A stretch of DNA of 23,209 bases from Bacillota bacterium. Its GTDB lineage: Bacteria > Bacillota > Clostridia > Peptostreptococcales > Anaerovoracaceae. A model generated the notes under the pieces. The model did not search any database, was not told the origin of the DNA, and saw nothing but the letters and a program-made list of their open reading frames with translations. Positions 1 to 7,766 of this stretch are shown here, piece by piece. The stretch covers positions 1-23,209 of the forward strand of contig JAKJCD010000014.1 of NCBI GenBank assembly GCA_022706625.1, written 5' to 3'. Made by a program: the position numbers and the translations under genes. The first letter of the stretch is position 1; each line of letters opens with the position of its first letter.

Positions 1-432
1 GTAGTTATTACTCATGAAATGAGCGTCATAGAAGAGATATGCCAAAGGATTGCTATTATAGATAACAACCGGATAGTTGAAATAGGAAATGTGATCGACA
101 TTTTTACAAATCCCCAATCACAGACAGCCAAAAGTTTTGCATATCCCGGCGGTAATAAACCGGGGATGTCCATCGGCAGCCGCCTTTGGCAGATCATTTT
201 TGACGGCAACTCCTCTTACGAGCCCATTATTGCCAAAACAGTCTTAGAGTGCAAAGCGCCGGTGAACATAATGTTTGCCGATACAAAGAACATAGATGGG
301 AAGGCTTTCGGCCAAATGATCATCCAGCTTCCCGAAGATGAGAACTTATCCAGCAGGGTCCTGGCTTATCTTAGAACTCAGGACATAATCGTAAAGGAGG
401 TGGAAGCAAGTGTTCAGCAAAGAAGTGACTGA
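1..432 (+). CDS. metN: Methionine-type ABC importer ATPase, C-terminal part (partial at left edge)
   Basis: The reading frame is open from base 1 and ends at a TAA at 430-432, so 143 C-terminal residues are visible. The first residues, VVITHEM, are the H-switch of an ABC ATPase (His at visible residue 5). Walker A, signature motif and Walker B lie outside the window. From about visible residue 66 to the end the sequence fits a NIL domain, the ferredoxin-like regulatory domain of MetN that binds methionine and feeds back on transport. The stop codon lies 23 bases inside the next gene, a permease, so the two are translationally coupled. A binding lipoprotein follows, completing a MetNIQ-type importer. 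The substrate is inferred from family and NIL domain only. The upstream leader, where a SAM riboswitch or T-box might be, is not in view. Confidence 0.9.
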   Translation, partial: VVITHEMSVIEEICQRIAIIDNNRIVEIGNVIDIFTNPQSQTAKSFAYPGGNKPGMSIGSRLWQIIFDGNSSYEPIIAKTVLECKAPVNIMFADTKNIDGKAFGQMIIQLPEDENLSSRVLAYLRTQDIIVKEVEASVQQRSD

Positions 433-1075
433 GATGATATCATTTGGTTTGCTTGAAACACTGTATATGACTCTGACCGCAACCGCCCTCGCTTATGTGA
501 TAGGCTTGCCGTTGGGTGTCGCCCTGGTGGTATCCGAAGGAAGTGACAGTTCCTTTGTTAAGGGGATCAATACCATATTAGGTATCCTTGTCAATTTGCT
601 GAGATCTGTACCTTTTCTGATCCTGCTTGTTGCCCTTATCCCCTTTACCCGACTTGTAGTGGGCACTTCCATCGGCTCTACGGCCACCATCGTTCCCTTA
701 GTTATCGCATCAGCTCCTTTTATAGCAAGACTTGTGGAGTCGTCCATCAAAGAAGTTGACCGGGGTGTGATAGAAGCGGCACAGTGTATGGGAGCCCCGA
801 TGAGCAAAATCATCTACAAGGTAATGCTGCCGGAAGCAAAACCATCGCTGATAGTAGGAGCTGCTATTGCGGTGACCACCATCCTGAGCTATTCGGCTCT
901 GGCAGGCTTTGTAGGCGGAGGCGGTCTCGGCGACATCGCCATCCGATATGGCTATTATCGTTACCAAAAAGATATTATGCTTATAACCGTTGCATTGTTG
1001 GTAGTCATCGTTCAGATCCTTCAGGAGATCGGTATGAAGGTGGCAAGGATCGGTGACAGGAGAATAAATCAGTAA
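410..1075 (+). CDS. metI: Methionine-type ABC importer permease MetI
   Basis: This encodes a 221-residue integral membrane permease of the MetI family, close to the usual family length of about 215-220. It starts at a GTG at 410 within the end of metN. The start is chosen because AAAGGAGG (393-400) lies nine bases upstream. Several hydrophobic helices are visible (about residues 10-40, 55-82, 88-108, 145-170 and 185-208). The cytoplasmic EAA coupling loop that docks on the ATPase is at about residues 122-141 (EAAQCMGAPMSKIIYKVMLP). The product would form a MetN2MetI2 channel in the cytoplasmic membrane and accept substrate from the lipoprotein encoded next. A ribosome binding site for that lipoprotein follows directly after the stop, so the three genes form one operon. 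Confidence 0.93.
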   Translation: MFSKEVTEMISFGLLETLYMTLTATALAYVIGLPLGVALVVSEGSDSSFVKGINTILGILVNLLRSVPFLILLVALIPFTRLVVGTSIGSTATIVPLVIASAPFIARLVESSIKEVDRGVIEAAQCMGAPMSKIIYKVMLPEAKPSLIVGAAIAVTTILSYSALAGFVGGGGLGDIAIRYGYYRYQKDIMLITVALLVVIVQILQEIGMKVARIGDRRINQ

Positions 1076-1096
1076 TTAATATTGGAGGAAATAAAT

Positions 1097-1939
1097 ATGA
1101 AAAAGCTACTTTCTGTTTTACTTATTGCGTTGCTTGCCCTATCGCTTTTAACAGCATGCGGAGGTGCAGGAAACGGTGGTTCCGATGAGGATCAAGCGGC
1201 GGAACTTCAAAAAATCGTCGTAGGCGCGTCCCCTGCTCCTCATGCTGAGATCCTCGGCATTGTTAAGGAACTTTTGGCGGAGCAAGGTTATGATCTTGTG
1301 ATACAGGAATTCGTCGATTATGTTCAGCCGAACCTGGCTTTAGACAGCGGAGATATCGATGCCAACTATTTCCAGCACCGGCTCTATCTTGATTCGTTTA
1401 ACAAAGAAAACGGCACTGACCTTACAGCTTTAGTCGATGTCCACTACGAGCCATTCGGCATCTATGCCGGAAAAACTGCTTCTCTGGGCGAGCTGGCCGA
1501 CGGCGGGATGATAGCAGTGCCCAATGACACTACAAACGAAGCCAGAGCATTGCTGCTGCTGGAGGCTCAGGGCCTTATCAAGCTCACAGAAAATATCGGC
1601 CTTGAAGCTACGATCAATAACATCGTAGCAAACCCGTTGAACTTAAAAATCAAAGAAATAGAGGCCGCCCAACTGGCCAGATCCCTTCCCGACGTAGACA
1701 TGGCAGTTATCAACGGCAACTATGCCATAGAAGCCGGTCTCAATGTGGGAACCGATGCCTTAGCCATCGAGGACGCCACATCACCAACGATTAAAACTTA
1801 TTACTCAAATGTTTTAGCTGTCAAAACCGGCAATGAGGACAGAGAAGACCTTAAAGCCCTGGCTGCCGCCCTTGTATCCCCCCAGGTCAGGGAATTTATC
1901 GAGAACACCTTTGAAGGTGCTGTTGTACCGATGTTCTAA
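1097..1939 (+). CDS. metQ: MetQ/NlpA-family substrate-binding lipoprotein
   Basis: This is a 280-residue extracellular binding lipoprotein of a MetNIQ importer. The ATG at 1097 is preferred because TTGGAGGA ends about eight bases upstream. An in-frame TTG at 1082 would overlap that ribosome binding site. The N-terminus has a lipoprotein signal: Lys-Lys, a hydrophobic stretch, and the lipobox LLTAC with Cys21 as the lipidated residue, followed by a Gly/Ser-rich linker. The mature part shows NlpA/MetQ hallmarks: VVGASPAPHAEIL, DYVQPNLALDSGDIDANYFQH and the IKEIEAAQLARSLPDVD region. It would capture L- or D-methionine, or a similar compound, outside the membrane and deliver it to MetI. It is the last gene of the operon and is followed by a strong hairpin. 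The substrate cannot be fixed from sequence alone. Confidence 0.93.
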   Translation: MKKLLSVLLIALLALSLLTACGGAGNGGSDEDQAAELQKIVVGASPAPHAEILGIVKELLAEQGYDLVIQEFVDYVQPNLALDSGDIDANYFQHRLYLDSFNKENGTDLTALVDVHYEPFGIYAGKTASLGELADGGMIAVPNDTTNEARALLLLEAQGLIKLTENIGLEATINNIVANPLNLKIKEIEAAQLARSLPDVDMAVINGNYAIEAGLNVGTDALAIEDATSPTIKTYYSNVLAVKTGNEDREDLKALAAALVSPQVREFIENTFEGAVVPMF

Positions 1940-1967
1940 TCACAGGAACAATTATGATCTAAAACAG

Positions 1968-2002
1968 GAAAGCTTCTGATTGTAGTATAGTCAGAAGCTT
2001 TC
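1968..2002. terminator. Bidirectional terminator between metQ and grdCD
   Basis: A perfect 12-bp inverted repeat (GAAAGCTTCTGA, 11-base loop, TCAGAAGCTTTC) lies between two convergent operons. It is 28 bases after the metQ stop and 15 bases after the grdCD stop. The T-runs on both sides are short (TTTC-TTCGTTC on +, CCTGTTTTAG on -). It probably serves both directions. Confidence 0.8.
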
Positions 2003-2017
2003 TTCGTTCATCCCTGC

Positions 2018-4564
2018 TTATTTAATAAACCCGGCTTTTACCAGAATTTCTCTTGACTTGGCTTCATTGACCTCGTTCACCAGTACCACCGGTCCGGTGC
2101 AGCCCATCCCCGTTTCGGCATAGATTCCTTGCTTCCAAAGGCAGGCCGCCGCATCTTCGATATCCATGACCTCTATGCCGTGTATCTCCGACGTTACTAT
2201 TTCCTTGCAAGGGACCTCCGGAGCTTCAGACGAGACCTCATCCCCGGGAAGTCCGGCATCGATGTCCTTGGTCCTGGTTTTGACGGATGCCAATATTTCT
2301 TTCAATCCCGCCTTGTAAGCCTTCTCAAACTCTTCTTTTGCTATGCGCTTCCAGTGGTTTTTGACAAGCTGATCCGCATATTCAACAGCTCCTGCTATCA
2401 CAGAGGCTCCCGACGCTCTTGAAACAATAAGTACAAGCTTATCGTAACCTTCCCCGATGCCGGGACCGTAGCCATAGCCTGTCGATTCGTAACTGCCTCC
2501 TGTCGTATAGGCGGAAAAGAGTTTCATCATCAGATTCCCGGTCAGAGGATCCATCACCATGATGTCTGCGGAAGCCGTAAGCAGGTCATTTCCTCTCATT
2601 ACGATCCCGCCGTCGGCTCTTTGCGACAATGCAAAATTGATATCGTAGCCTCCTTCTTTCAGAGCCAGCAAGGCTTTCTCTGTCTGCCTTGCTCCGTCTA
2701 TGTTTGCGATCCCGACGGTTGGCTTGCTTACCCCGCTTGCCTTAGCGGCAATGATGCCATAAATAGCGTTTCTCACCATGCCTTCCACCCGGTTTGCCGA
2801 AGAAGCCCCGGTGGTTGTGGCCAGATAGAGTTCCTTCCCTCTTGCCGGAGTCATGACCCTTCCTACGGTGGATACTCCAATGGGGAAGGGATAGTGCATA
2901 GTGACCGCTGCCTGGATTTCTCCGCTGCCCAGCATACCCTCCATTTTTCTATGAGCATCCTCTCCCTCTATTACGATAGCTTTGAAGCCTTTTCTTTCCG
3001 CTAATGCTGCTCCTTCATAAGCCACCTCCCTGCCCAGTTCGCTTCCTTCTGCAGCGATGCCGATGACCGGGCGGACTGCCGGTTCTTTTAAATCGGCAAC
3101 TGAAGCGCCGTCCCTCCGGCCGCTGTTTTTCTGCAGCACGACGGATACTCCGTCAAAGAGGTTGGTCATGCGTCCTAAGAACAAGCTGCCTTTTCCTATT
3201 ATCATAGCCCTTTCTATCTTGCCGGAGATAATGTCCTCTGCGGCAAAACCCAGATATGGCACCCCTGAAGGTATATGTCCCTGTGTCGGCGCCCAGCCCG
3301 GCATACCGTGATCCCTCACGAAATCCCCTATGGCGCTGCGTTCAATGGCTCCCTGCTTTACACCGAGGGCGGCTATCATTTTATAGTTGGCTTCCGGCAC
3401 ATCTCCCGCACCGGCGGGCTTAGTCACATCGGGATTCTGCATCTCGGCGGCGTACTTACCGATATCGGTAATCTTAAGCCCCGCCTTTTCCAGCGGCTCA
3501 GTCACCAGTGAGGAGATGACGGCCTGGGGAGAGGATCCGGTGCCGACCTTATGCCTCCCTGCTATATCGGTATTTACTTCCGGACTTACTCCGTCGTTCT
3601 CACCGATAAGGGCTCCGAATCCGCCTATGACATCTTCTAAAATCGGAAGTCCTTTTTTAACATGATCCTTGCCGTTCATGCCAAGTTTTGCCGTAGTCCC
3701 CCCGGCAAATACCACGACATTTTTGTAGGTGCCGGATTTGACTAAGGCGGCTGCCTGTATAAGTGCATGGGCCGGTGCTGCACAGAACCCCCTGGTATCG
3801 GAGCCGGTGGCATTTACTAACCCGGCTATCTCAGCTTCTGCTTTTGCAAAGTTGCCTCCTCCTCTCTGGTTCATATCTCCGCAGGCTTCCTCGCTGCAAT
3901 CGATTACATAATCGATATCTTCTTTCGCTGAACCGCTGCTCTTAATAAGATGCAGCAGGGCCAATACCCCGGAGGCTTTGTATACCAAATTTTCAAGCAG
4001 GACATGGGCCGACAGGGACGCATCTATATCATGGGCCTGCTTGACGTATCCCACCAGCTGCCCCTGATTATACAGGGGCTCGGCATGCTTTTCTTCCACA
4101 TAGCTCTTTATATCTTCATAGCTTACGCCATCCTTCAAACGCGACAGGATGCTGTCGTCCAAAAGCGGATGAGCTGAAAGCTTCTCTTTTACGCCGGCAG
4201 TGAAGTCCTTTTCTAAAAACACCAGGTCGAATACATCACATGCCTGCACCAAGCCCAGAAATTCATCTTGAGGCATGATCTCGCCGAATCTCCCGTATCT
4301 CTCCGCTCCTGGCACCTCTTTGTCATACCATGGGAACTCGTAAGCCGCAAGGTCTTCCGGTATGAGGTTTCCGATATATACCTGATTTGGCGGGTAATTA
4401 ACTGCCTTATCATAGCTGCGGAGATGCCCGGGAAGAGCAGTCAGATATTCGGAAGAGGGATTGACGACCCGTTCCGTGGTCTGGGTCGTTCCGTTGTGGA
4501 TCACAAAATCCGGCCCATGAACAAGCACATAGCCTGTTCCCTTTATCACTGCATTTCTGTTCAT
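2018..4564 (-). CDS. grdC-grdD: Glycine reductase protein C as a GrdC-GrdD fusion
   Basis: This is an 848-residue protein uniting both subunits of glycine reductase component C. Component C takes the carboxymethyl-selenoether of GrdA and releases acetyl phosphate. Residues 1 to about 480 match GrdC, a FabH/thiolase-fold protein (VIHNGTTQTTE; RGFCAAPAHAL with Cys261 at the FabH-type nucleophile position; DHGMPGWAPTQGHIPSGVPYLG). Residues from about 497 to 848 match GrdD, a PlsX-like acetyl/phosphate transferase (HYPFPIGVSTVGRVMTPA, LSQRADGGIVMRGND). Its C-terminal YAETGMGCTGP carries Cys822, the expected acetyl-thioester cysteine. A hydrophilic linker of about 15 residues joins them. In characterised organisms (Clostridium sticklandii, Eubacterium acidaminophilum) these are two genes. 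The GrdD part seems some 40 residues short at its N-terminus. AAGGAGAT precedes the ATG, and this is the last gene of the grd operon. Confidence 0.92.
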   Translation of the reverse strand: MNRNAVIKGTGYVLVHGPDFVIHNGTTQTTERVVNPSSEYLTALPGHLRSYDKAVNYPPNQVYIGNLIPEDLAAYEFPWYDKEVPGAERYGRFGEIMPQDEFLGLVQACDVFDLVFLEKDFTAGVKEKLSAHPLLDDSILSRLKDGVSYEDIKSYVEEKHAEPLYNQGQLVGYVKQAHDIDASLSAHVLLENLVYKASGVLALLHLIKSSGSAKEDIDYVIDCSEEACGDMNQRGGGNFAKAEAEIAGLVNATGSDTRGFCAAPAHALIQAAALVKSGTYKNVVVFAGGTTAKLGMNGKDHVKKGLPILEDVIGGFGALIGENDGVSPEVNTDIAGRHKVGTGSSPQAVISSLVTEPLEKAGLKITDIGKYAAEMQNPDVTKPAGAGDVPEANYKMIAALGVKQGAIERSAIGDFVRDHGMPGWAPTQGHIPSGVPYLGFAAEDIISGKIERAMIIGKGSLFLGRMTNLFDGVSVVLQKNSGRRDGASVADLKEPAVRPVIGIAAEGSELGREVAYEGAALAERKGFKAIVIEGEDAHRKMEGMLGSGEIQAAVTMHYPFPIGVSTVGRVMTPARGKELYLATTTGASSANRVEGMVRNAIYGIIAAKASGVSKPTVGIANIDGARQTEKALLALKEGGYDINFALSQRADGGIVMRGNDLLTASADIMVMDPLTGNLMMKLFSAYTTGGSYESTGYGYGPGIGEGYDKLVLIVSRASGASVIAGAVEYADQLVKNHWKRIAKEEFEKAYKAGLKEILASVKTRTKDIDAGLPGDEVSSEAPEVPCKEIVTSEIHGIEVMDIEDAAACLWKQGIYAETGMGCTGPVVLVNEVNEAKSREILVKAGFIK

Positions 4565-4623
4565 TCTATCTCCTTTTCCATGCCATATTTATGTCAACTG
4601 TCGTTTAAGCTCATTCTGCTAAT

Positions 4624-4653
4624 AGGAAAAGGTGACCGAGATCACCTTTTCCT
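4624..4653 (-). other. Intercistronic hairpin between grdA and grdCD
   Basis: A perfect 12-bp inverted repeat (AGGAAAAGGTGA, six-base loop, TCACCTTTTCCT) starts nine bases after the grdA stop, in the 97-base gap before grdCD. The run after it on the minus strand is only mildly T-rich (TTTTCCTATT). It is more likely a leaky attenuator or an mRNA 3'-end stabiliser than a full terminator, because grdCD has no obvious promoter of its own in the gap. Confidence 0.55.
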
Positions 4654-4661
4654 GATACGCT

Positions 4662-5132
4662 TCAGTATTTGGTATACTGCTCCCGGATCGCCGACATCTC
4701 TTTTATTATGTCCTCGACGTCAAGCACCATCTCCATCATGCTGACTTGTTCCTCGTAGACGGCTTCATCGATCTCCGCCTTTATTTCCGGCTCGCAAATG
4801 TGATATACCTTGAGTCCCAACGAGACTCCGGCCAATGGACCTGCATAAGTGGGGTCACCGGCTGTTACGGTCTCTGCCGCTAAGCCTGCCGCTTCACCTT
4901 CCGAGGCTCCCAAAAGAACCACCAGGTTTTCGGAACCGTATTGCTCGGCATACTCTTTGACCCTTTTCTGATTTTCAAGATCCATTGCCCCTGCGGCCGT
5001 TCAGACAAAGCATTCCGTTGAGGAGAACACTACTTCTCCCCCTGCTGTGACTGCGCAATCTGCGATAGCCGGCCCCGGGATACCGTCTCGATCCCCGATA
5101 ATGACAACCTTCTTATCCTTCAGAATTGCCAT
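4662..5132 (-). CDS. grdA: Glycine reductase selenoprotein A (Sec44)
   Basis: GrdA is the small selenoprotein that accepts the carboxymethyl group from protein B as a selenoether and hands it to protein C. The frame runs from ATG at 5132 and is interrupted only by TGA at 5001-5003, codon 44, in ECFV-U-TAAGAMD. That is the exact position and context of selenocysteine in known GrdA proteins, with Cys41 three residues earlier. Read through, the product has 156 residues, normal for the family. Other hallmarks are IIGDRDGIPGPAI near the N-terminus and TVTAGDPTYAGPLAGVSLGLKVYH and MMEMVLDV near the end. The strong RBS GGAGGAGG sits 15 bases or less after the trxA stop. The true stop is also TGA (4662-4664). 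Annotation software would truncate this gene to a 107-residue fragment starting at Met50. Confidence 0.97.
4987..5003 (-). promoter_or_regulatory. Selenocysteine UGA of grdA with candidate short SECIS hairpin
   Basis: The UGA at 5003-5001 is followed by ACG and then GCC-GCAGG-GGC (4997-4987), a three-base-pair stem with a GCAGG loop. The stem is short and I cannot fold longer partners by eye, so only the recoding codon itself is secure. Confidence 0.4.
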
Positions 5133-5147
5133 ATTCCTCCTCCTTCC

Positions 5148-5465
5148 TTAAATATATTTTTTGATCATGGACTCGATATTTGCTGCTGTGGCATCCTCCT
5201 TCACAAGCTCTTCCACTTTTACGCCGTCCTTATAGATGGCGATCACGGGAAGCCCCAGTATTTTCTGACCGATAGCCAACCGCCTTGCCTGGGTAGTGTT
5301 TAGTTTTGTAAATTTGATTTTATCCCCGTACTTTTCACTTAGAGCTTCCACTGCCGGCATCAATGACGCGCAAGGCGCGCATCCGTCACCGAAAAAATCT
5401 ACCAGTACATAGTCCCCGGCCTGTAAAACTTCTGCCTCAAAGGTTTCTTTATCTACTGTCAACAT
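5148..5465 (-). CDS. trxA: Thioredoxin with GCAPC active site, grd-operon type
   Basis: This is a 105-residue thioredoxin that reduces the oxidised GrdA selenenyl-sulfide each cycle of glycine reductase. The start is the ATG at 5465, with AAAGGAGAG just upstream. An ATG at 5501 would run through that RBS. The fold is typical (YVLVDFFGDGCAPCASLMPAVEALS), ending with the cis-Pro loop LGLPVIAIYKDG. The active site is Cys29-Ala-Pro-Cys32 preceded by Gly, instead of the usual Trp-Cys-Gly-Pro-Cys. Loss of the Trp, giving motifs of the GCxPC kind, is known for thioredoxins of glycine-reductase clostridia. Loss of this Trp should change redox potential and partner choice. The gene lies between trxB and grdA in the operon. 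Confidence 0.93.
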   Translation of the reverse strand: MLTVDKETFEAEVLQAGDYVLVDFFGDGCAPCASLMPAVEALSEKYGDKIKFTKLNTTQARRLAIGQKILGLPVIAIYKDGVKVEELVKEDATAANIESMIKKYI

Positions 5466-5497
5466 CTCATTCTCTCCTTTTGTATCATTCGAAACGA

Positions 5498-6430
5498 TCA
5501 TTCCGCCAAATACTTCTCGGCCTGCGTAGCTGCTATGGCTCCGTCCGCTGTTGCCGTCACCACTTGGCGCAGAGATTTGGCCCTTATATCTCCGGCTGCA
5601 AAAACCCCCGGTATACCAGTGCGCATATTATCATCTGTAAGAATGTAGTGGTTTTCCATTTCAAGCTTACCTTCATAAAGCTGCGTCTGAGGTTTAAAAC
5701 CGATGAACACGAACACTCCGAACATCCCATCCCCGGCATCAGCTTTAACTTCCCTGCGCTCTCCGGTTTTTACATTTTCAACAATCATTGTATCCAGAAG
5801 CTCTTCACCCGAAAGCTCCTTTACCACGCTGTCCCACATGAATTCGATCTTCGGGTTTTCCATGGCTTTTTCCTGGATGGACTTACTGGCCCGAAGCTCG
5901 TTCCTTCTGTGTATTATGGTAACCTTTCTTGCATATCTGGTAAGAAATATGGCTTCTTCAACGGCAGCATCCCCGCCGCCCACCACATAGACTTCCAGAT
6001 CCTCAAAAAATGCACCGTCGCAGGTAGCGCAATAAGAAACTCCTCTGCCGGTAAACTCTTTTTCTCCCGGGCATCCGATCAATGCCGGCTGAGCTCCGTT
6101 GGCTAATATCAAAGTCTTTGCCTGATAGGTATCTGCCAGACCTTTAATCGTTTTTATCTCCCCGGAAAGCTCTGCATCTATGATGGTGTCATAGACGGTT
6201 TCCGCTCCGAACTGCTTAGCCTGATTTTTCATACGTTCGATGAGGCTGGCGCCGGATTCGCCCTCCACTGAGCCCGGATAGTTGGCTATATCTGCGGTGT
6301 TTACTATCTGACCGCCTTCCCTGGCTTTTTCGATGATAAGGGTATTTAGCCGGGCTCGCCCTGCATAAAGCCCTGCCGATAAACCTGCCGGGCCGGCTCC
6401 GATGATTATTACGTCATAAAGCTTGCTCAT
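5498..6430 (-). CDS. trxB: Thioredoxin reductase (NADPH/FAD)
   Basis: This is a 310-residue low-molecular-weight thioredoxin reductase, the electron entry point for glycine reductase. The ATG at 6430 is chosen: GAGGAG lies six bases upstream, and the earlier in-frame TTG at 6436 falls in the spacer. The sequence shows the FAD-binding GAGPAGLSAGLYAGRA at the N-terminus, the redox centre YCATCDGAFF, the pyridine-nucleotide motif VVGGGDAAVEEA, HRR as expected for NADPH use, and the C-terminal FAD contact GVFAAGDIR with LRQVVTATADGA. Length and order of domains are normal. It is 17 bases downstream of grdB and 32 bases upstream of trxA, the familiar trxB-trxA pairing within grd operons. Confidence 0.96.
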   Translation of the reverse strand: MSKLYDVIIIGAGPAGLSAGLYAGRARLNTLIIEKAREGGQIVNTADIANYPGSVEGESGASLIERMKNQAKQFGAETVYDTIIDAELSGEIKTIKGLADTYQAKTLILANGAQPALIGCPGEKEFTGRGVSYCATCDGAFFEDLEVYVVGGGDAAVEEAIFLTRYARKVTIIHRRNELRASKSIQEKAMENPKIEFMWDSVVKELSGEELLDTMIVENVKTGERREVKADAGDGMFGVFVFIGFKPQTQLYEGKLEMENHYILTDDNMRTGIPGVFAAGDIRAKSLRQVVTATADGAIAATQAEKYLAE

Positions 6431-6447
6431 TTCCAACTCCTCTTTTC

Positions 6448-7755
6448 TTATTCAAACACCGTTTGCTCGCTGACTTCCGTCGACAAGGCATTTAAAGCCT
6501 TGTTCAGGAGCTTTCTTCTTATATCCTTTTCTTCCTCCTTTGTCAGAGCCGGGTTCCCGAGAGGATGGGGGATAGCCACAGTAGGAACTATCCGGTTTGC
6601 CCCCACGGTCAGAGAGATGGGCACCACGGTACACATATGGACCACCGGAATGCCTGCTCTTTCGATTTCTTTCACCATCGTTGCACCGCAACGCGTACAA
6701 GTCCCTCAGGTCGAAGTCAGGATAACCGCATCCACACCGTCTGCGGCCAGCTCCTTTCCAATTTTCTCGGCGAAGGCTTTTGCACTGGCTACGGCGGTAC
6801 CGTTGCCTGTGGTAGTGTAATAATACCTATGCAGCTTTCCTATCTTTCCTTCTTTTTCAAACTCCCTCAGAATATCCACAGGCAGTACCCTGTCAGCATC
6901 CTGATTGGCATAGACCGGATCATAGCCGCCGTGAGCAGTCTCATAAGTGGCATCTGTCAGATCAAATATACCGTCTATATCATATTTACCGTATTTTGAT
7001 GCGCTTGAGGATTCGATATGATCCGGATTCCCTTTTGGAACTATCCCTCCCGATGTCACCAGTGCAATGGTTGCTTTAGAAACGTCTTTTACTGCAGGAT
7101 TCGGTTCTACCCTGTCAAAATCGGGCATGGGAAATTCCGTGGTAAAAGGTTTCCCTGAAAGTTTCGCCAGCAGCATTTCCACCGCCCTCTCGGAGCCTCT
7201 TTTTTTCTCGAAGAAATTAACTCTTATCCCGTTAGGGATATAGCCCTCTTCCGCCGATGCTCCGATCTTTTCTCCGGCCGCCAGCTTCAGTGCGAAAGGA
7301 ACCATTGCTTTAACTGCATCTCTCATGCCTGCTGCCGAGTTTTTTGTTTCGATGATATAGACTTCTTTCTTGAAGCTGTCTGCACCGGGATTTTCGATAT
7401 ACATGCCGGTTATAGCCGGAATGCCGAGTTCTTTCTTTACCGCTGAAGCCACCGTGCCACAGGCCATGCCGTACCTTCCGGCATTAAACGCAGGACCGGC
7501 AATGACCAAGTCAGGCTTGAAGCTTTTTATCATAGCAAGCACTTCTTTTGTCGCCATTTCAAGGTTCTCGTTGAAATATGAATCCCCGCAGATGACTGTT
7601 CCTACGATTTCCGCTTTGCCGGAAAACTCGGCGTTAAATGCCATACCGGGGCCGACGAAGCCCTCTCTTGCTTCCGGCTTATGATCTGCTTTTTCCTCGC
7701 CTCCGATTTGAGCAAAGAACTGGTTGATATAATGGACTGCTCTTAATTTCTCCAT
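6448..7755 (-). CDS. grdB: Glycine reductase protein B selenoprotein subunit (Sec350)
   Basis: GrdB is the substrate-specific selenoprotein subunit of protein B, which attacks the Schiff base of glycine and passes a carboxymethyl group to GrdA. The ATG at 7755 follows a GGAGG box. A single TGA at 6706-6708 (codon 350) sits in ILTST-U-GTCTRCGATMVKEIE, the canonical selenocysteine site. Read through, the protein has 435 residues, the family norm. Conserved blocks include VICGDSYF, AGPAFNAGRYGMACGTV, TKNSAAGMRDAVK, VTSGGIVPKGNPDHIESSSA and MCTVVPISLTVGANRIVP. The closely related sarcosine (GrdF) and betaine (GrdH) subunits share most of these. Glycine is preferred because of overall similarity and the glycine riboswitch, but sarcosine cannot be excluded. 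Standard gene calling would split the gene in two. Confidence 0.94.
6679..6708 (-). promoter_or_regulatory. grdB selenocysteine UGA and SECIS hairpin
   Basis: After the UGA at 6708-6706 come 12 bases and then a perfect six-base-pair stem, CGUUGC-GGU-GCAACG (6693-6679), with the GGU loop 18 bases from the UGA. A GG(U)-containing apical loop at this distance is what bacterial SelB-recognised SECIS elements look like. Confidence 0.75.
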
Positions 7756-7766
7756 TTCCCTACCTC

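Noticed and set aside
5363..6106. Long plus-strand open frame of 247 codons opposite trxB/trxA
   Set aside because: It is antisense to two well-supported genes, has low-complexity basic composition and shows no recognisable domain.
5498..6436. trxB start at TTG 6436
   Set aside because: That codon lies in the spacer between GAGGAG and the ATG at 6430, which has ideal distance.
6448..7755. grdB seen as two fragments broken by a stop codon (possible pseudogene)
   Set aside because: The TGA lies exactly at the conserved selenocysteine position (ILTST-U-GTCTRC), the frame is kept on both sides and a SECIS-like hairpin follows. The gene is intact.
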